From Rusavskia elegans (lineage: Eukaryota > Ascomycota > Lecanoromycetes > Teloschistales > Teloschistaceae), in assembly GCA_011316305.1 (NCBI GenBank), contig SAUG01000015.1:1-64000 (forward strand): a stretch of 64,000 nt of DNA, given 5' to 3'. The stretch's first letter is position 1; each line of letters opens with the position of its first letter. Shown one piece after another: positions 10,190 to 20,863 of the stretch. A program made the translations under genes and the position numbers. Under the pieces are notes generated by a model. It had not been told where the DNA came from. It searched no databases and worked only from the letters and a program-made list of their open reading frames with translations.

Positions 10190-12279
10190 TGTCGACGAGT
10201 TTATCCTGGGCGGTCGAAAGATTTAGTGAAATCTTTTACGTGGTAATGACGAGATAGGGAGACTTCTGCCCGGTCTGCTTCGTCCAGGCAAGGTTGATTT
10301 TCTCAATTCGTCTGTGGTCCCCTTGAGTCCTTGTGTGGCCGTAGCGGTGAATCTAATCCACCTTTTCTGTCAAATCCCCGGTATGATGGCTGACGATTGA
10401 GAGAATCCAGCACCTATACTGAATGTAGAGCACTCGTCCAGGAAGGGCGAGTGGGAACCTGGGGGTATTATGAAGAGATGCCATCGCGTGAAGACAAAAA
10501 ACATCCCTGGCAATGATCTGCTGAAAGACTTACACCATAGAAGTATAATGTAAAATGCATGTCTTAAGCGTCGTGAGCCGCGTGACGCAAAGGCGGGAGG
10601 CCTATATGCGCACCAATTGACTCGGTCTTCCCCAAAGCACGGCAGATCGTGGAGACGTTAGTGCAGGTACCGGCGACCTCCACCGACGTCGCTAGTCGCA
10701 TGCTATTGGGTCGCATCTTTTCGCTTGATTGAAAGGCATGTCTGCCGCTGGGAAGCCACTCCTTCAAATTGTAACCGTTTCTTATTACTATGTCAATGGC
10801 GGCAGGACCAACCTCCGATCTTTCAACTAGCAGATGCGACGGTAAGAGCGTTAGCAGGGCACCAGGGGGCGCCGGGGGTAGATGTTGCTAGAGTAAAGCC
10901 TCGTTCGAGAAGTCTGTGCGGACGTGTCTTAATCGTCTTGTCCGCTGTCCATTGGCATGACGGAAGTGAACAGGGCAGGAGCAGCAGTGGATACCTGTCA
11001 GTATGCCAGTCATTTGGGAAAAAGGAAAGTACACGATAGCACATATTGAGAGTGACATATGTCAATGTGAGACTAAGAGTCGACATATCAAAGGGTCACT
11101 TCTCCAAGCCAAATACTCGGAGACCATCACCGAGCACAAACCTGCCTCGATTCATGGGACTCCTGTTGTATTGAGATCGACTTACCGGCTTGATAATACA
11201 TTTCGCCATGGTAGTTTCCGCCTGGTTGAAGACTGCATACGCAGAGGGGAAGTACGGGACACCTGTGGATGCCGAACGTGATGCCTTGGAGTTTTTCCCA
11301 TGCACGCTGTAGTAGCCGCGTTGTCGAATCTCGCTTGTTACTCAAAGTAGTAGCTGTACAACAAGATGTAAGCAATTGTTAGAACGAAATCCTCTGTCGA
11401 GGTACCCACTGTTGTACACTCCTTATCGATCGACCGGTGATATAACTAGCCCCAGAAGTGAATGCGTTAAGGTAGTGGGGGAGGTGATAATGGACTTAAA
11501 TACGTTGAGCGTAGCAGTCACCTCTTTGTCAGTCTGCACCTCTTAGTCCATTGGCCATGGTAGGTTATCTACCACACTGCTGAATTGGAGTCTCTACAAC
11601 CGCATGGAAGAGGATCGGCGTTGCAAGGCTTCCCAGTTTCTTCAAACTCCGTCTTACGCCGTAGCCGGCGTGAATTCCCAAGCAACAAGATGACGCAAAT
11701 GGATCGATGGTTGAGGGATCCCCGATTGAGTCTAGGAAACGGGACAGGAAATACGGCACTCAATGCTTGTTGATGAGCTACATAGGAACAAACTCTCTAG
11801 CTCATGCTGATGCGGGACGACAGCAGCGTTGGGTGGAAGTATTCGAGCGATGGAAGTGGGTGGCCCCTGTGAATCAGTGGGACCGTTGAATTTGACTGCC
11901 CCTGTCAAGGTCTGTCGATCTGTCGATGCTTCATCTGGTGCAGAAGGCTTCAAATCTCGAAGTCTCCGCAGGTTGGGAAAGTGGGTCCATGGTTATCCTC
12001 CAAGAGAATTCTCTACAGCAAACTTTCCGTGGCCATACATGGCAACCTTTTTTAACTTTGCGCGTACAGTTACCAGGTCTGGGTAAAGATCAGATCAACA
12101 GAGTCAAAGGTGATATAGCCATGTCCATCCTACATGTCTCCTCGCAAGCCTTCAGTAAACGACATAGTATATCGATTCCGTACCGACAAGTCTTGCCTAT
12201 CCTTCGTGGTAAACGTCAGATGAGATGTCGATGCCCCAGCCTGCTGGCCAATCGATTTTGATCATACTTGACGACCGAT
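10190..12279. other. About 2.1 kb without a supported gene
   Basis: The sequence has ordinary composition with no CpA depletion. Several ORFs of 60-110 codons occur on both strands (for example 10564-10767 minus, 10725-11039 plus, 11003-11281 plus, 11926-12261 plus). None contains a recognisable motif or joins to a neighbour through good splice sites. It probably includes the promoter of the rhodopsin-like gene (start 10189) and the 3' end of the NLR (stop 12280). A short lineage-specific gene cannot be excluded. Confidence 0.4.
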
Positions 12280-15200
12280 CTAGGCGGACCACGTCCTCGG
12301 GTGTATCATGCGACCAAAGCGTCTATCAACTCGCACTGGCGGATTCTGCGGCAGGCGCCACGCCTTTTGGGACTCTGTGTTGTGTGTCTCGAGTGCGAGG
12401 AAGCTTACTCGCACGTCCAGAGCCTCCGATGTCCTGTCCTGCTGCTCAAGCGCATTCATCAGGCTCCAGAGCGCTCTGTGCCGGTACTCATCGTCCAACT
12501 CGTGGAGCTGTCGGGCCCTCTTCTCCAACATCTCCCACTTACCCTGATGCTGTAGAGCAATGCACAGATTATGGAGCAATCGTGCATTTGGTCTGCTCTG
12601 TCGGTCAATTGCAGCCAGGTAGGCTGCAATTGCCTCGTCATCTCGACCTTGATGAGCGTAGCAAACCCCAAGGCACTCAATTGCTCGCAAAGTATCGACG
12701 TGGATCGATCCGAGTTCAGCATTGCGCCAGGATATTACCTCCTGGTACAGATCATCAGCTTCTGAATACTTGTAATTGTTGAGGTAGCAGTCGGCAAGAT
12801 CGTGCATCACATCAACCGTGTCCCTGTGGTTGCGCCCAAGGTTTTTCTCATGTACCTCCAATGTCCTTAGCCGATACTCCTGCTCCTCGCTGTAGCTCGC
12901 TTCCAATCTACAGCACTCTGCGACGATCTGCAGACAGCCTGCACAAATACGCCATTCGGAATGGCCGCTGTTGCTTGCGAGTATGGCTTTGCTGAGCCGA
13001 GTAGCTTCTTCCAGTCTACCTTGACGCATGATTTGTTCTGCATGACTGAGGCGGTAATCGAGAATATGAATATGCTCTGAATAGTACATGGTTTCAGAGA
13101 TCGTCACCAAGTTCGCGTAGAAGATCTCCGCCATCGTTGCGTCGTCTTGAAATTCTGCAATGCCGGCCATGCTACGGTAAGTGAAGACGGTTTTGGTATT
13201 GTCAGACGCATCGCTGGCGGGGCAACGTTCAATGATCTCCTGCCACATGGAGATGCCTTCTTTCTCATGTCCGAGCAGCGCCAGTTCTAAAGCGTAGTCA
13301 TGCATGTTGTCAAGAGTGCGTGCGCTGTTGGGACCTTCAATGTCTTTCCAGCATTCGAAGCTGGCTTTGCCCATTTCAAGACATCGCTTCTCGTTGCATT
13401 GGTCATAGTACAGATGAGCTAGTTCGAATGCTGTTTCTCCATATGTCAATGACGGGTACTTCGCTGTGCTCAGAGCCTTTTCAAGCAGTCCAGCAGCTTC
13501 ATTTGCATCGGTCGCGCGCTGAGCATGGTAGTAGCGAAGCCTGCCATAAAGCCACGTCGCTGCTGCGAGACGCTCATCATCTTCGGAAACCAGCTCTCGG
13601 AAGATCTCGAGGCTCAATCTGGCTCGTTCCAATGCCTGTGAATACATTCCACGTTCAATGTCGAAATCTGCTGCCCAGCATAACAGATGTGCCAAGTCCA
13701 GCCGTGCTTCCGTGGTCTTATACTCGTAGCCTGCAACAATGTGAACGTGTGGAGCAAGTGCGTCACAGTCAGGCCATTGGCCTACTCCGATCTCGGTCGG
13801 ATAATCTCTGGACACGCAGGCTAGAGCCTTCTCCTGCCATTTTTGAGCCACGTTATCTCTCTGAACTGAAATGCGGACGAAGCTTTGCACGAGTCGGTGC
13901 ATCTGGAAACTCTGTAGCCCGGCTCTCGAGGTCACGAGATTAAACGACTGCAATGTACCTAGGGAGGTTGTAACTTCCGCTATCTGCCGGAGCAAAGACT
14001 TCGGGATGCTTTGACGATCGAGCATTGCAAGCAAGCACAAAAGCTCGGCTGCTCTTGGCTTCTGTTCTTTGATCTGGTCATACGAAAGCTTCAATGTGCG
14101 ATAGACTGAGTTGATGGAATCTTCGTCCCGCCGGGCGTCGTCGAGTTCTTCGTGAAGGAACTCGTCTGCTTCCTTCCCTTGAAGCGCTGTTGTATAGTCC
14201 CTGATCGAGATGCTATTTTCTTGAATGAAGGCTGCTGCTTGAGAGACCGCAAGTGGAAGATGGTCTAGTTCGTCCAGAAGCGCATGCACCTCGGCTTGAT
14301 TGACGTTGAACCGCTCATCCCCTAGCTTGGACAGAAACAGCGATGATGCTTCTTCTTCCGTCATTGGTTGCACCGGTATTGGCTTCCCTTTCCTTGCTAG
14401 CCTGCTTGCGATGCGGTTGTCTCGCGTTGTGATCAAAAGGTGGCTATCTTCCATCCTGTCCGGAAGGTATTTAGAAAGATCCTTCGATGGGTCGTCCAAC
14501 GAGGCCCCAGACTTGTACTTGCCAGGCCACCAGTGCTCGATGTTATCTGCATTGTCAACGACGAGAAGGTAATCATGTTGAGTGCTCGAGAGCCAAGAAG
14601 AAACCAGTTCCAATATGGAGCCTTCTGGATCGTCCCATCCTGGGAGATTCAATTGCTGCGCAATTCTTTTGTATCCTTGATAGAATCGAGCGATAGTTCC
14701 GCCATACACCCAAAAGACATGAGAATCAGGCTTGCTATCCTTGTAGCGATAGCAGTATTCTATGGCAATCTGCGACTTGCTAGTATCATGTTAAGACAGC
14801 ACAGATTATTTGGTCGAAAAGAGGATTGTTTACCCGACTCCGCCCATACCAGCTATAGCTACCCGGTTCTGAGTCTCAAAGCTTGCGGCAATGGAATCTA
14901 GGCTGCTCGCTCGGCCTATGAAATGCTCATCACGTGTGAAGGGTACGACGAAAAGCCCTGTTGCCCTGGTATAAGACGTCAATGGCACCGAAGGTCGTCT
15001 TTCTAATGCCGACGTTGACTTCCCCTTCTCTACCGGAGTGACGCTGAGGACAGTCAGCAGCTGAACATTATCCCTCAGTCCCGCGGCAATCCTCTGAAGT
15101 CGCTTCTCCTCTACCAAGCTTAGGGTTGCCTTCACGGTCCTCTTTAGTCGGGAATCGCCCTGAGCAACTTCGACCTTTTTGAGTATCTCGTGCAGCTGAC

Positions 15201-15450
15201 TGGCCTGTTCGAAACATTGCCTTACGACCTCCTCCAAGGCTTCCTGGGCCTCCAGCGACAGATTTTGAGTCTCATTTTGTGTACGCGCAACGATACTGAG
15301 GATAAGTGGCAGCCTCGTTTTGATGTCACGGAAGGCATCTGGGATATCGCCGGTTTCGGAGAGTTCCTTTAGTCTCTTTGCAACCTTCGTCCCAATGTCC
15401 ATTAAAGTGAAAACAGCGGAGGCTAGTCCAATCGCACATACTGGGTCCAT
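12280..15450 (-). CDS. NLR-like STAND protein: SesA N-terminal domain, NB-ARC NTPase, C-terminal TPRs
   Basis: Two exons (15450-14834 and 14779-12280) encode 1038 residues. The 54-bp intron splits the Walker A motif, and splicing rebuilds GMGGVGKSQIAIEY (about residues 200-213). The first about 110 residues open with MDPVCAIGLASAVF and contain IPDAFRDIKTRLPLIL, the pattern of the SesA effector domain found on fungal NLRs. The NB-ARC domain follows: Walker B YLLVVDNADN (about 276-285), sensor LLITTRDN (about 320-327) and the GLPLA-like LPLAVSQAAAF (about 380-390). The C-terminal half is helical. Its last part has kinesin-light-chain-type TPRs, for example LGRNHRDTVDVMHDLADCY. Such proteins sense non-self or damage through the repeats, oligomerise through the NTPase and signal death through the N-terminal domain. 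I start at the second Met cluster (15450) because the family begins there. Confidence 0.92.
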
Positions 15451-15894
15451 TGTCCTGCGACGATGAACTCTTGAATTGAGTTTTTGTCCACAATGGGGTG
15501 ATCGCAATGAATCGAAGCACTGTCCCTCGTGAATGAAGTGGGCTCGGTCCCGAAGCTGCAAGGGTCCTGCAGCACTGCGTTGGTCTGGGCCTAGTGCCAT
15601 GCATAGCAAATGAAGCTTTTATTAGTCGGATGTTGCCATGACTTTCGACTCATTAAGGTAATTCGTACCCCGCAGCAAAACCACTAGTGTATGGCATATG
15701 CGGATGCTTAAAGCTCAGGGATGTTTCTGAAATGTTAGTGGCATCTGCGCTGGAAAGCCAAACAAGGTCCTGGCCGGTTTCACAACATTCGAAGTATCGG
15801 TTTCACAACATCCGAAGTATCGGTTTCACAACATCCGAAGTATCGGTTGACTTACATCCGGGAACCAAGGTCAGACGGCCCTTGAGTAACCGTC
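15451..15894. other. Intergenic between NLR and amine oxidase
   Basis: This is 444 bp between the stop of the amine oxidase gene and the start of the NLR, both on the minus strand, so it should hold the NLR promoter. It contains a 23-bp tandem repeat (separate entry). No ORF of interest. Confidence 0.4.
15776..15844. repeat. 23-bp tandem repeat, three copies
   Basis: Three head-to-tail copies of a 23-bp unit starting GGTTTCACAACATYCGAAG and ending TATC lie at 15776-15798, 15799-15821 and 15822-15844, followed by the first four bases of a fourth. They differ at a single position. The array sits about 330 bp upstream of the NLR start codon. It could be a simple minisatellite or carry repeated protein-binding sites. 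Confidence 0.9.
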
Positions 15895-17655
15895 TTAGGT
15901 TGCTTTGCAATCTGTTGACCCATTTGCAGTCTGTTTGCTCTCGATGATCCGTGTCGCGACTTTCTCCCCTGAAGTGTACGCACCAGCAACGGTGCCCAGA
16001 CCATCGAACGGCGCAGTGTGTTCCCCAGCGAAGTAGATGTGCTGCTCCGGCATCCCATAACGAATCGCTTCAACATCGCGAGCAGCGTCGGTCATTCCGA
16101 CTTGAAAGTTGCTGTAGGAACCATTGCCGGCCAGGTCATCGTTGCACCATTCCGTCGCCAGAAATCGCTTGGGTGTGTGGATCTTCGCGTAACCAGGCAA
16201 GGTAGAATAGTATGGCTCGAAGAAGTCTCGAAGCCAATTATCACGAATCGTACCTTCCAGTCCACGTATTGAACTTGTGATATAAGTGGAGCAGTCGCCA
16301 AATGTATAGAAAAGCAAGATGTTGCGGCGATAGGGAGCCTCGAAAGCATGGAAGCTTACGCATTCCAAACGCCATTGACGCCGATTGCTTTGATTCGTGT
16401 GGATGGGCGACAGCCAATGCACGAAGCTTACTATATCATCCGGATTAGTCTCGCCCTCCGCTACGGCGGACTCCCAAAAAGCGGTCGGGAACTCGATCAG
16501 AACCTGCTAAATGTCATTAGCGTACGAGAGATCGCCGACTCGATCAAGGCTCCTTACCTTCTCGAGTCGTCCAAATGATATAGAGTCAATCGCAGACGCA
16601 ATGCGAGGATGCAGTTGGTGTATACTCTCCTTATGCTGCTTGAGCCAGCCCAGCGGTGTAGTAATCACAACATCATCAAAGTACTGCGCCTTGCCATCGG
16701 AAGTAGTTACACAGACAGGATGCACTTCGCCAATCCGAGTCTCGACAGACGTCATCGAGGTTTCAAAATGCATTTCACCTTGAGCGAGAGGGACTGCAGC
16801 GATTCTTGCGATGATCTTCTGGTAGTTTGTAGGTATGAAGCAGTCATCTGTGGAAGTCAGCTAAATTTTGTCGAAAGCTATTTCTCGTACGTGCCTCCTT
16901 CAATACAGTCTTCAAGATAGAAGAACTTGAGTGATTGAAGTTCGACGTCGTCACCTACGTAAGCTCCCCACATCTGTGACAATTTCAGTCAGTGTTGGAG
17001 AAGTACCGTTTTGTTTGCGACGTACCTTGGCCAATCCGAGGATGAACTCCCTTTCTCGCTCAGTCATGTCACCGCATTGGACAGCCAAATCGCATGAGCC
17101 TTCGAAGAAGCTGTAAAGACTCGCAGACGGATGAACCTGATCACCTTGATCCGTACTATGTTCGCTGGCCTTATCTAAGATCTCCCATACTTGTTTCAAA
17201 GCCTGGTTGGCCTCCGGTGACGGTATCAACTGACCTTCCCCGTCCACCAGCAGAGTGTTCTCCTTCCACAAGTGCAGCGGAGTACCGGTCTCTTTGGCGA
17301 GCTCAATGATGGGATTGTGTCCAGTGCTGGATTTGTTAGCCGGAACAGACCCGCCGAATCATTTGAACTACCTGTGAACCCAGTTTGCTCCGCTTTGGTG
17401 CTCGCTATCAGCCGGAGAATGATGCGATTCCCCAAAAACTCACATGTCGACTTCTAGAGGTCCCATTTGGTCACTCTGGGCTATCTGGACAGCATCAACT
17501 TATGCATGAAGAAAGGGACCAAACGCATCACCTACTCTACCGCCGATTCGACTGCGGGCTTCAATGATGGTCACATGGTAGGATTGTTGGAGTAGCACTG
17601 CTGCACACCGTAGACCAGACACTCCAGCTCCAACGATGCATATATGAGGAGCCAT
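15895..17655 (-). CDS. Flavin-containing amine oxidase (polyamine/monoamine oxidase family)
   Basis: Seven exons: 17655-17532, 17480-17444, 17392-17372, 17326-17026, 16973-16895, 16847-16558 and 16503-15895. They sum to 1461 nt and encode 486 residues. The N-terminus carries the FAD dinucleotide-binding motif VGAGVSGLRCAA and the following IIEARSRIGGR. The substrate-side motif GANWVHSTGHNPI follows, then TTPLGWLK in mid-protein, and the C-terminal FAD motif IYFAGEHTAPFDGLGTVAGA. The reaction is oxidative deamination of an amine with release of hydrogen peroxide; the substrate cannot be read from the sequence. Exon 3 is only 21 nt. The fifth intron (16894-16848) appears to use a GC-AG pair, since the only GT nearby breaks the frame. 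No signal peptide is present because the FAD motif starts at residue 5. It lies tail-to-head with the NLR. Confidence 0.92.
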
Positions 17656-18127
17656 AAGCTTTTTCACTGGGTGCTAAGTCTACTAGTATTCTGATGAACA
17701 CCGCGCAATAGCTCGGAAAAACCATTGGACTGACAGGACAATAGGGGAGCACTTCAGAAGCTGGACGGCGTGGCGAAGATAAGAGGACAAACGATACGGC
17801 TGATGAGATGCAAGATTAGGAATCATGAGAATTTGCCTTGAACTTGAGCCTCTAGCCTGTAAATAGCACACCTTTCATCGTAGGAGATCACTCATCGCTT
17901 CGCGCCCGCCAAACTTTTGCGGTGTTCTGCTTTTAATCGCCGGTGAATGCTGAAATGGAAATCGAAGATGTTACGCAGTCAGTTTATGGCTGTGCTTACA
18001 GACTTGTCAATTAATTGTGTACGAGAATAAATGAGACCGCGCGTTTACCGCGGGTACCGTAAATAAGCCCTCGTAAAGATTGCTCTCAATTGTCGTATGC
18101 AAGCTGCTTGCTTCCTGACTGTTCGAC
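17656..18127. promoter_or_regulatory. Divergent intergenic region between amine oxidase and APC10
   Basis: This is 472 bp between two divergently transcribed start codons (17655 minus, 18128 plus), so it must hold both promoters. No recognisable operator, and no ORF beyond short chance frames. Confidence 0.5.
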
Positions 18128-19018
18128 ATGGCTGATCCACTGGGGACTAACGTCATTATGACAGAGCCCATAACTCCTGAAGGAACCGACGGAGGCGACA
18201 GCGACGTTGCTGCCACTGACGCCCCCGAGGAGGACGAGGAAGAACTAGATCCCTGTAAGCCGCCACGCCTTCCTTCTCAATCACACCTAGGAAGTCACTC
18301 CAGTTGCGTCAGCCGTATCCCCTATAACCAACACCAGGGAAGCCAAAACATCGCTAAAAACTTCAACGTAGTCCGCGACGACGACCCCACGCTCCAGGGC
18401 CTTCGCAATATCAACTCCCTCGCCTCCTGGACCGTTTCCACCCACAAACCCACCTGCGGCGTCTCAGCCCTCCTCTCCCCCGCCCCGCACACCTACTGGC
18501 AATCCGACGGCCCCCAACCCCACACCCTGACCATCCACTTCTTCAAACTCGTCCACATCACCAAACTCCGCATCCTGCTCGACTTCCGCAAAGACGAATC
18601 CTACACGCCCACGCGCATGCAGTTTCTCGCAGGCACGGGTCATCATGATTTATGTGAATTTGGGGGATGGGAGGGTCAGCACCCGGTGGGGTGGCAGAAT
18701 GTGCCGTTGGATGGATGTGGAGTCGGTGGGGGAAGAGGATTGAGGTGTTTTCTGGTGCAGGTTAGGGTCTTGGAGAACCATCAAAATGGGAAGGATACAC
18801 ATGTTCGGGGTGTGCAGATTTTCGCGAGAGACGAAAGGGTGCCACAGAGAAGAGAGGATGAGACTGAAGATGAGAGTGACAGTAGTGGAATGGAAATAGT
18901 GGAATATGAGGAAGCTCCGGGGAAGAAGGGAAGTGCGAGAGGGAAAAGTCTGTTTGATCTGAAGGGATTAGGGGGCTTGGACGAGCCGGATTGGATGAGG
19001 GATCCGATTGTAAGATGA
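18128..19018 (+). CDS. DOC1: Anaphase-promoting complex subunit 10 (APC10/DOC1)
   Basis: This is a single exon of 296 residues. After an acidic N-terminal tail (about residues 1-50, with EEDEEELD) comes the DOC domain, a galactose-binding-like jelly roll, at roughly residues 80-235. Family landmarks include SLASWTVSTHKPTCGV, TYWQSDGPQPHTLTIHF, ILLDFRKDESYTPTRMQ and the C-terminal VRVLENHQNGKDTHVRGVQI. APC10 helps the APC/C ubiquitin ligase hold D-box substrates with Cdc20/Cdh1 and so drives exit from mitosis. The C-terminal about 55 residues are charged and less conserved, and end in RDPIVR; an IR-type tail that docks on APC3/Cdc27 is not seen at the very end. The fungal gene is normally single copy. 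Confidence 0.93.
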   Translation: MADPLGTNVIMTEPITPEGTDGGDSDVAATDAPEEDEEELDPCKPPRLPSQSHLGSHSSCVSRIPYNQHQGSQNIAKNFNVVRDDDPTLQGLRNINSLASWTVSTHKPTCGVSALLSPAPHTYWQSDGPQPHTLTIHFFKLVHITKLRILLDFRKDESYTPTRMQFLAGTGHHDLCEFGGWEGQHPVGWQNVPLDGCGVGGGRGLRCFLVQVRVLENHQNGKDTHVRGVQIFARDERVPQRREDETEDESDSSGMEIVEYEEAPGKKGSARGKSLFDLKGLGGLDEPDWMRDPIVR

Positions 19019-19224
19019 AAGGGCTTGCATTGCTATTCGTGTTTCCAGTGAGTGGCTATCAAGCGCTGAGACATTACCGACATGGATTCTCTCTCGCGAT
19101 GAGATCGATTCGGTTGCGGGTTGCTCGAAAGGAATATCCAGAGGTGCTATGTACAGGACGGTATGTACAGACTTCATATACAGCATATCCAAATGCATTG
19201 TGACAGGAAATAGCTGACCGCTCC

Positions 19225-20573
19225 TCATGATCCAGAAAGTATTACCTCCAACTCTTTGGCTGTCGCATCTCCAACTTCTTTGGTACTCGCCTTCCCACCG
19301 ATATCACCAGTCGTTACTCCTTTGTCGACGGTTCGTTTCACAGCTTCCTCGACCGCCTTCGCCTCTTCCGGCAAGTTCAACGAATACTGCAACAACATCG
19401 CCGTTGAGAGAATCGCGGCGACCGGGTTCACAATACCCTTACCCGAAATGTCTGGCGCCGACCCTGCATCAACCACATCAGCAACACCGATAGCTGAGCT
19501 TCTCTAAAACCACTTGGGTCCACTCACCATGTATGGGCTCATAGATCCCATTACACTTCGTCTTCCCATCCGGCACCCCACTCAAACTCGCACTCGGCAG
19601 CAGTCCCAAACTCCCCGGAATCACACTCGCCTCATCACTAATAATATCCCCAAAAAGATTACTCGTCACCAAAATCCCATTCAACGCCCTCGGATCCTTC
19701 ACCATGATCATCGCCGCACTATCAATCAACTGATGCCCCACCTCCAACTCCGGGAACTCCTCCGCCATAACCTCACTCACAACCTTCCTCCACAACCGAC
19801 TCGTCGCCAACACATTCGCCTTATCCAAACTCCACACCTTCGCCGGCGGATCCCTCGCCTTGGCCAAATGCGCCGCCAACCGCGTTATCCGTTCGATTTC
19901 GGGCCGCGAATAAGGTTCCGTATCATACGCCGTTCCATCACCGTCGTCTTCCTTGCGCTCCCCGAAATATATACCCCCAGTCAATTCACGCACGATAGTG
20001 AAGTCGACGCCGCGGCAGACGGACTCTTTGAGTGGGGAGCGGGAGACGAGACTTTCGGACGCGAAGGAGCAGGGTCGGAGGTTGCCGAATGTGGAAAGGG
20101 ATTTGCGAAGCGCGAGGAGGCCTTGTTCGGGGCGGACGGAGCCCGTGCCCCATTTCTGTTCATCGCGGAGCAGCGTTAGGACTCGAATATGGGATCTGGA
20201 ATGTTTGGAGGGGTGAGACGAACCGGTCCACCGATGGCGCCTAGGATTATGGCATCTGCGGATTTGGCGGCATTGAGAGCTTTTTCTGTCAAAGGTTTGC
20301 CCGTAGCATCGATCGAGCACTGAAATTTACCTCAACACATCATTCTTCCTACTAAAAGGGTGCGATCGTCGTACTCACGCCTCCGAGTAAATGTTCCTGG
20401 AAGTTGAATTTGATCTCTGATCTGTGTTTCTCGACGACACGTAGGACCTGTTGCGTAGATGGTATGAGCTCCGACGTCGTTCGAGATTTTGGTGGGATTA
20501 CTTTGAGGGCTTCGGCGGTGACTTCGGGACCGCAGTGGTCTCCGCCGAAGACGACGATGTTGTATGTGGGCAT
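19225..20573 (-). CDS. LEU2: 3-isopropylmalate dehydrogenase (leucine biosynthesis)
   Basis: Five exons: 20573-20502, 20447-20379, 20319-20224, 20155-19528 and 19463-19225. They sum to 1104 nt and encode 367 residues, the usual length. The protein opens with [20 protein letters not shown] and carries the family signatures: LGAIGGP; the substrate-binding arginines in [31 protein letters not shown]; and the metal/NAD site [19 protein letters not shown]. The C-terminal [20 protein letters not shown] is also present. The enzyme oxidises and decarboxylates 3-isopropylmalate to 2-oxoisocaproate with NAD+, the third step from 2-oxoisovalerate to leucine. The third intron uses the donor GTTCGT, which is also seen in the large gene at 50-58 kb. 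I see no Leu3-type CCGG-N4-CCGG site in the 290 bp upstream. Confidence 0.96.
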
Positions 20574-20863
20574 CGTGAATTTTTGCAAGGAGCTTGATGT
20601 ATGCGGAGAGAATACAAGATAAAAATATGAGTCTAATGAGTATATGTTGCGCAGGGTCAAAAATGTCACGTAGTGGGGACTTGTTCGTCCCGAACTCGGA
20701 ATCCTTAACTCCGGTGGAATTCTAACCCTACGTCAGTCAGAACCAGATGAAAACCCCCGAGCCACAGCACACGAAGGTCGCGAAAACTCTAGTCACCAAG
20801 CCAACGGCAAGCACAGTTCTCACTGGAGTTGAAAAAATCCGTATTTATTATCCCGCTGATCGC

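Noticed and set aside
19514..20179. Plus-strand frame of 221 codons across LEU2
   Set aside because: It lies wholly antisense to the well-supported LEU2 exon 4 and has a biased Arg/Pro/His composition typical of a shadow frame.
20574..20863. Leu3-type operator upstream of LEU2
   Set aside because: I looked for CCGG-N4-CCGG and found none in the 290 bp before the start codon.
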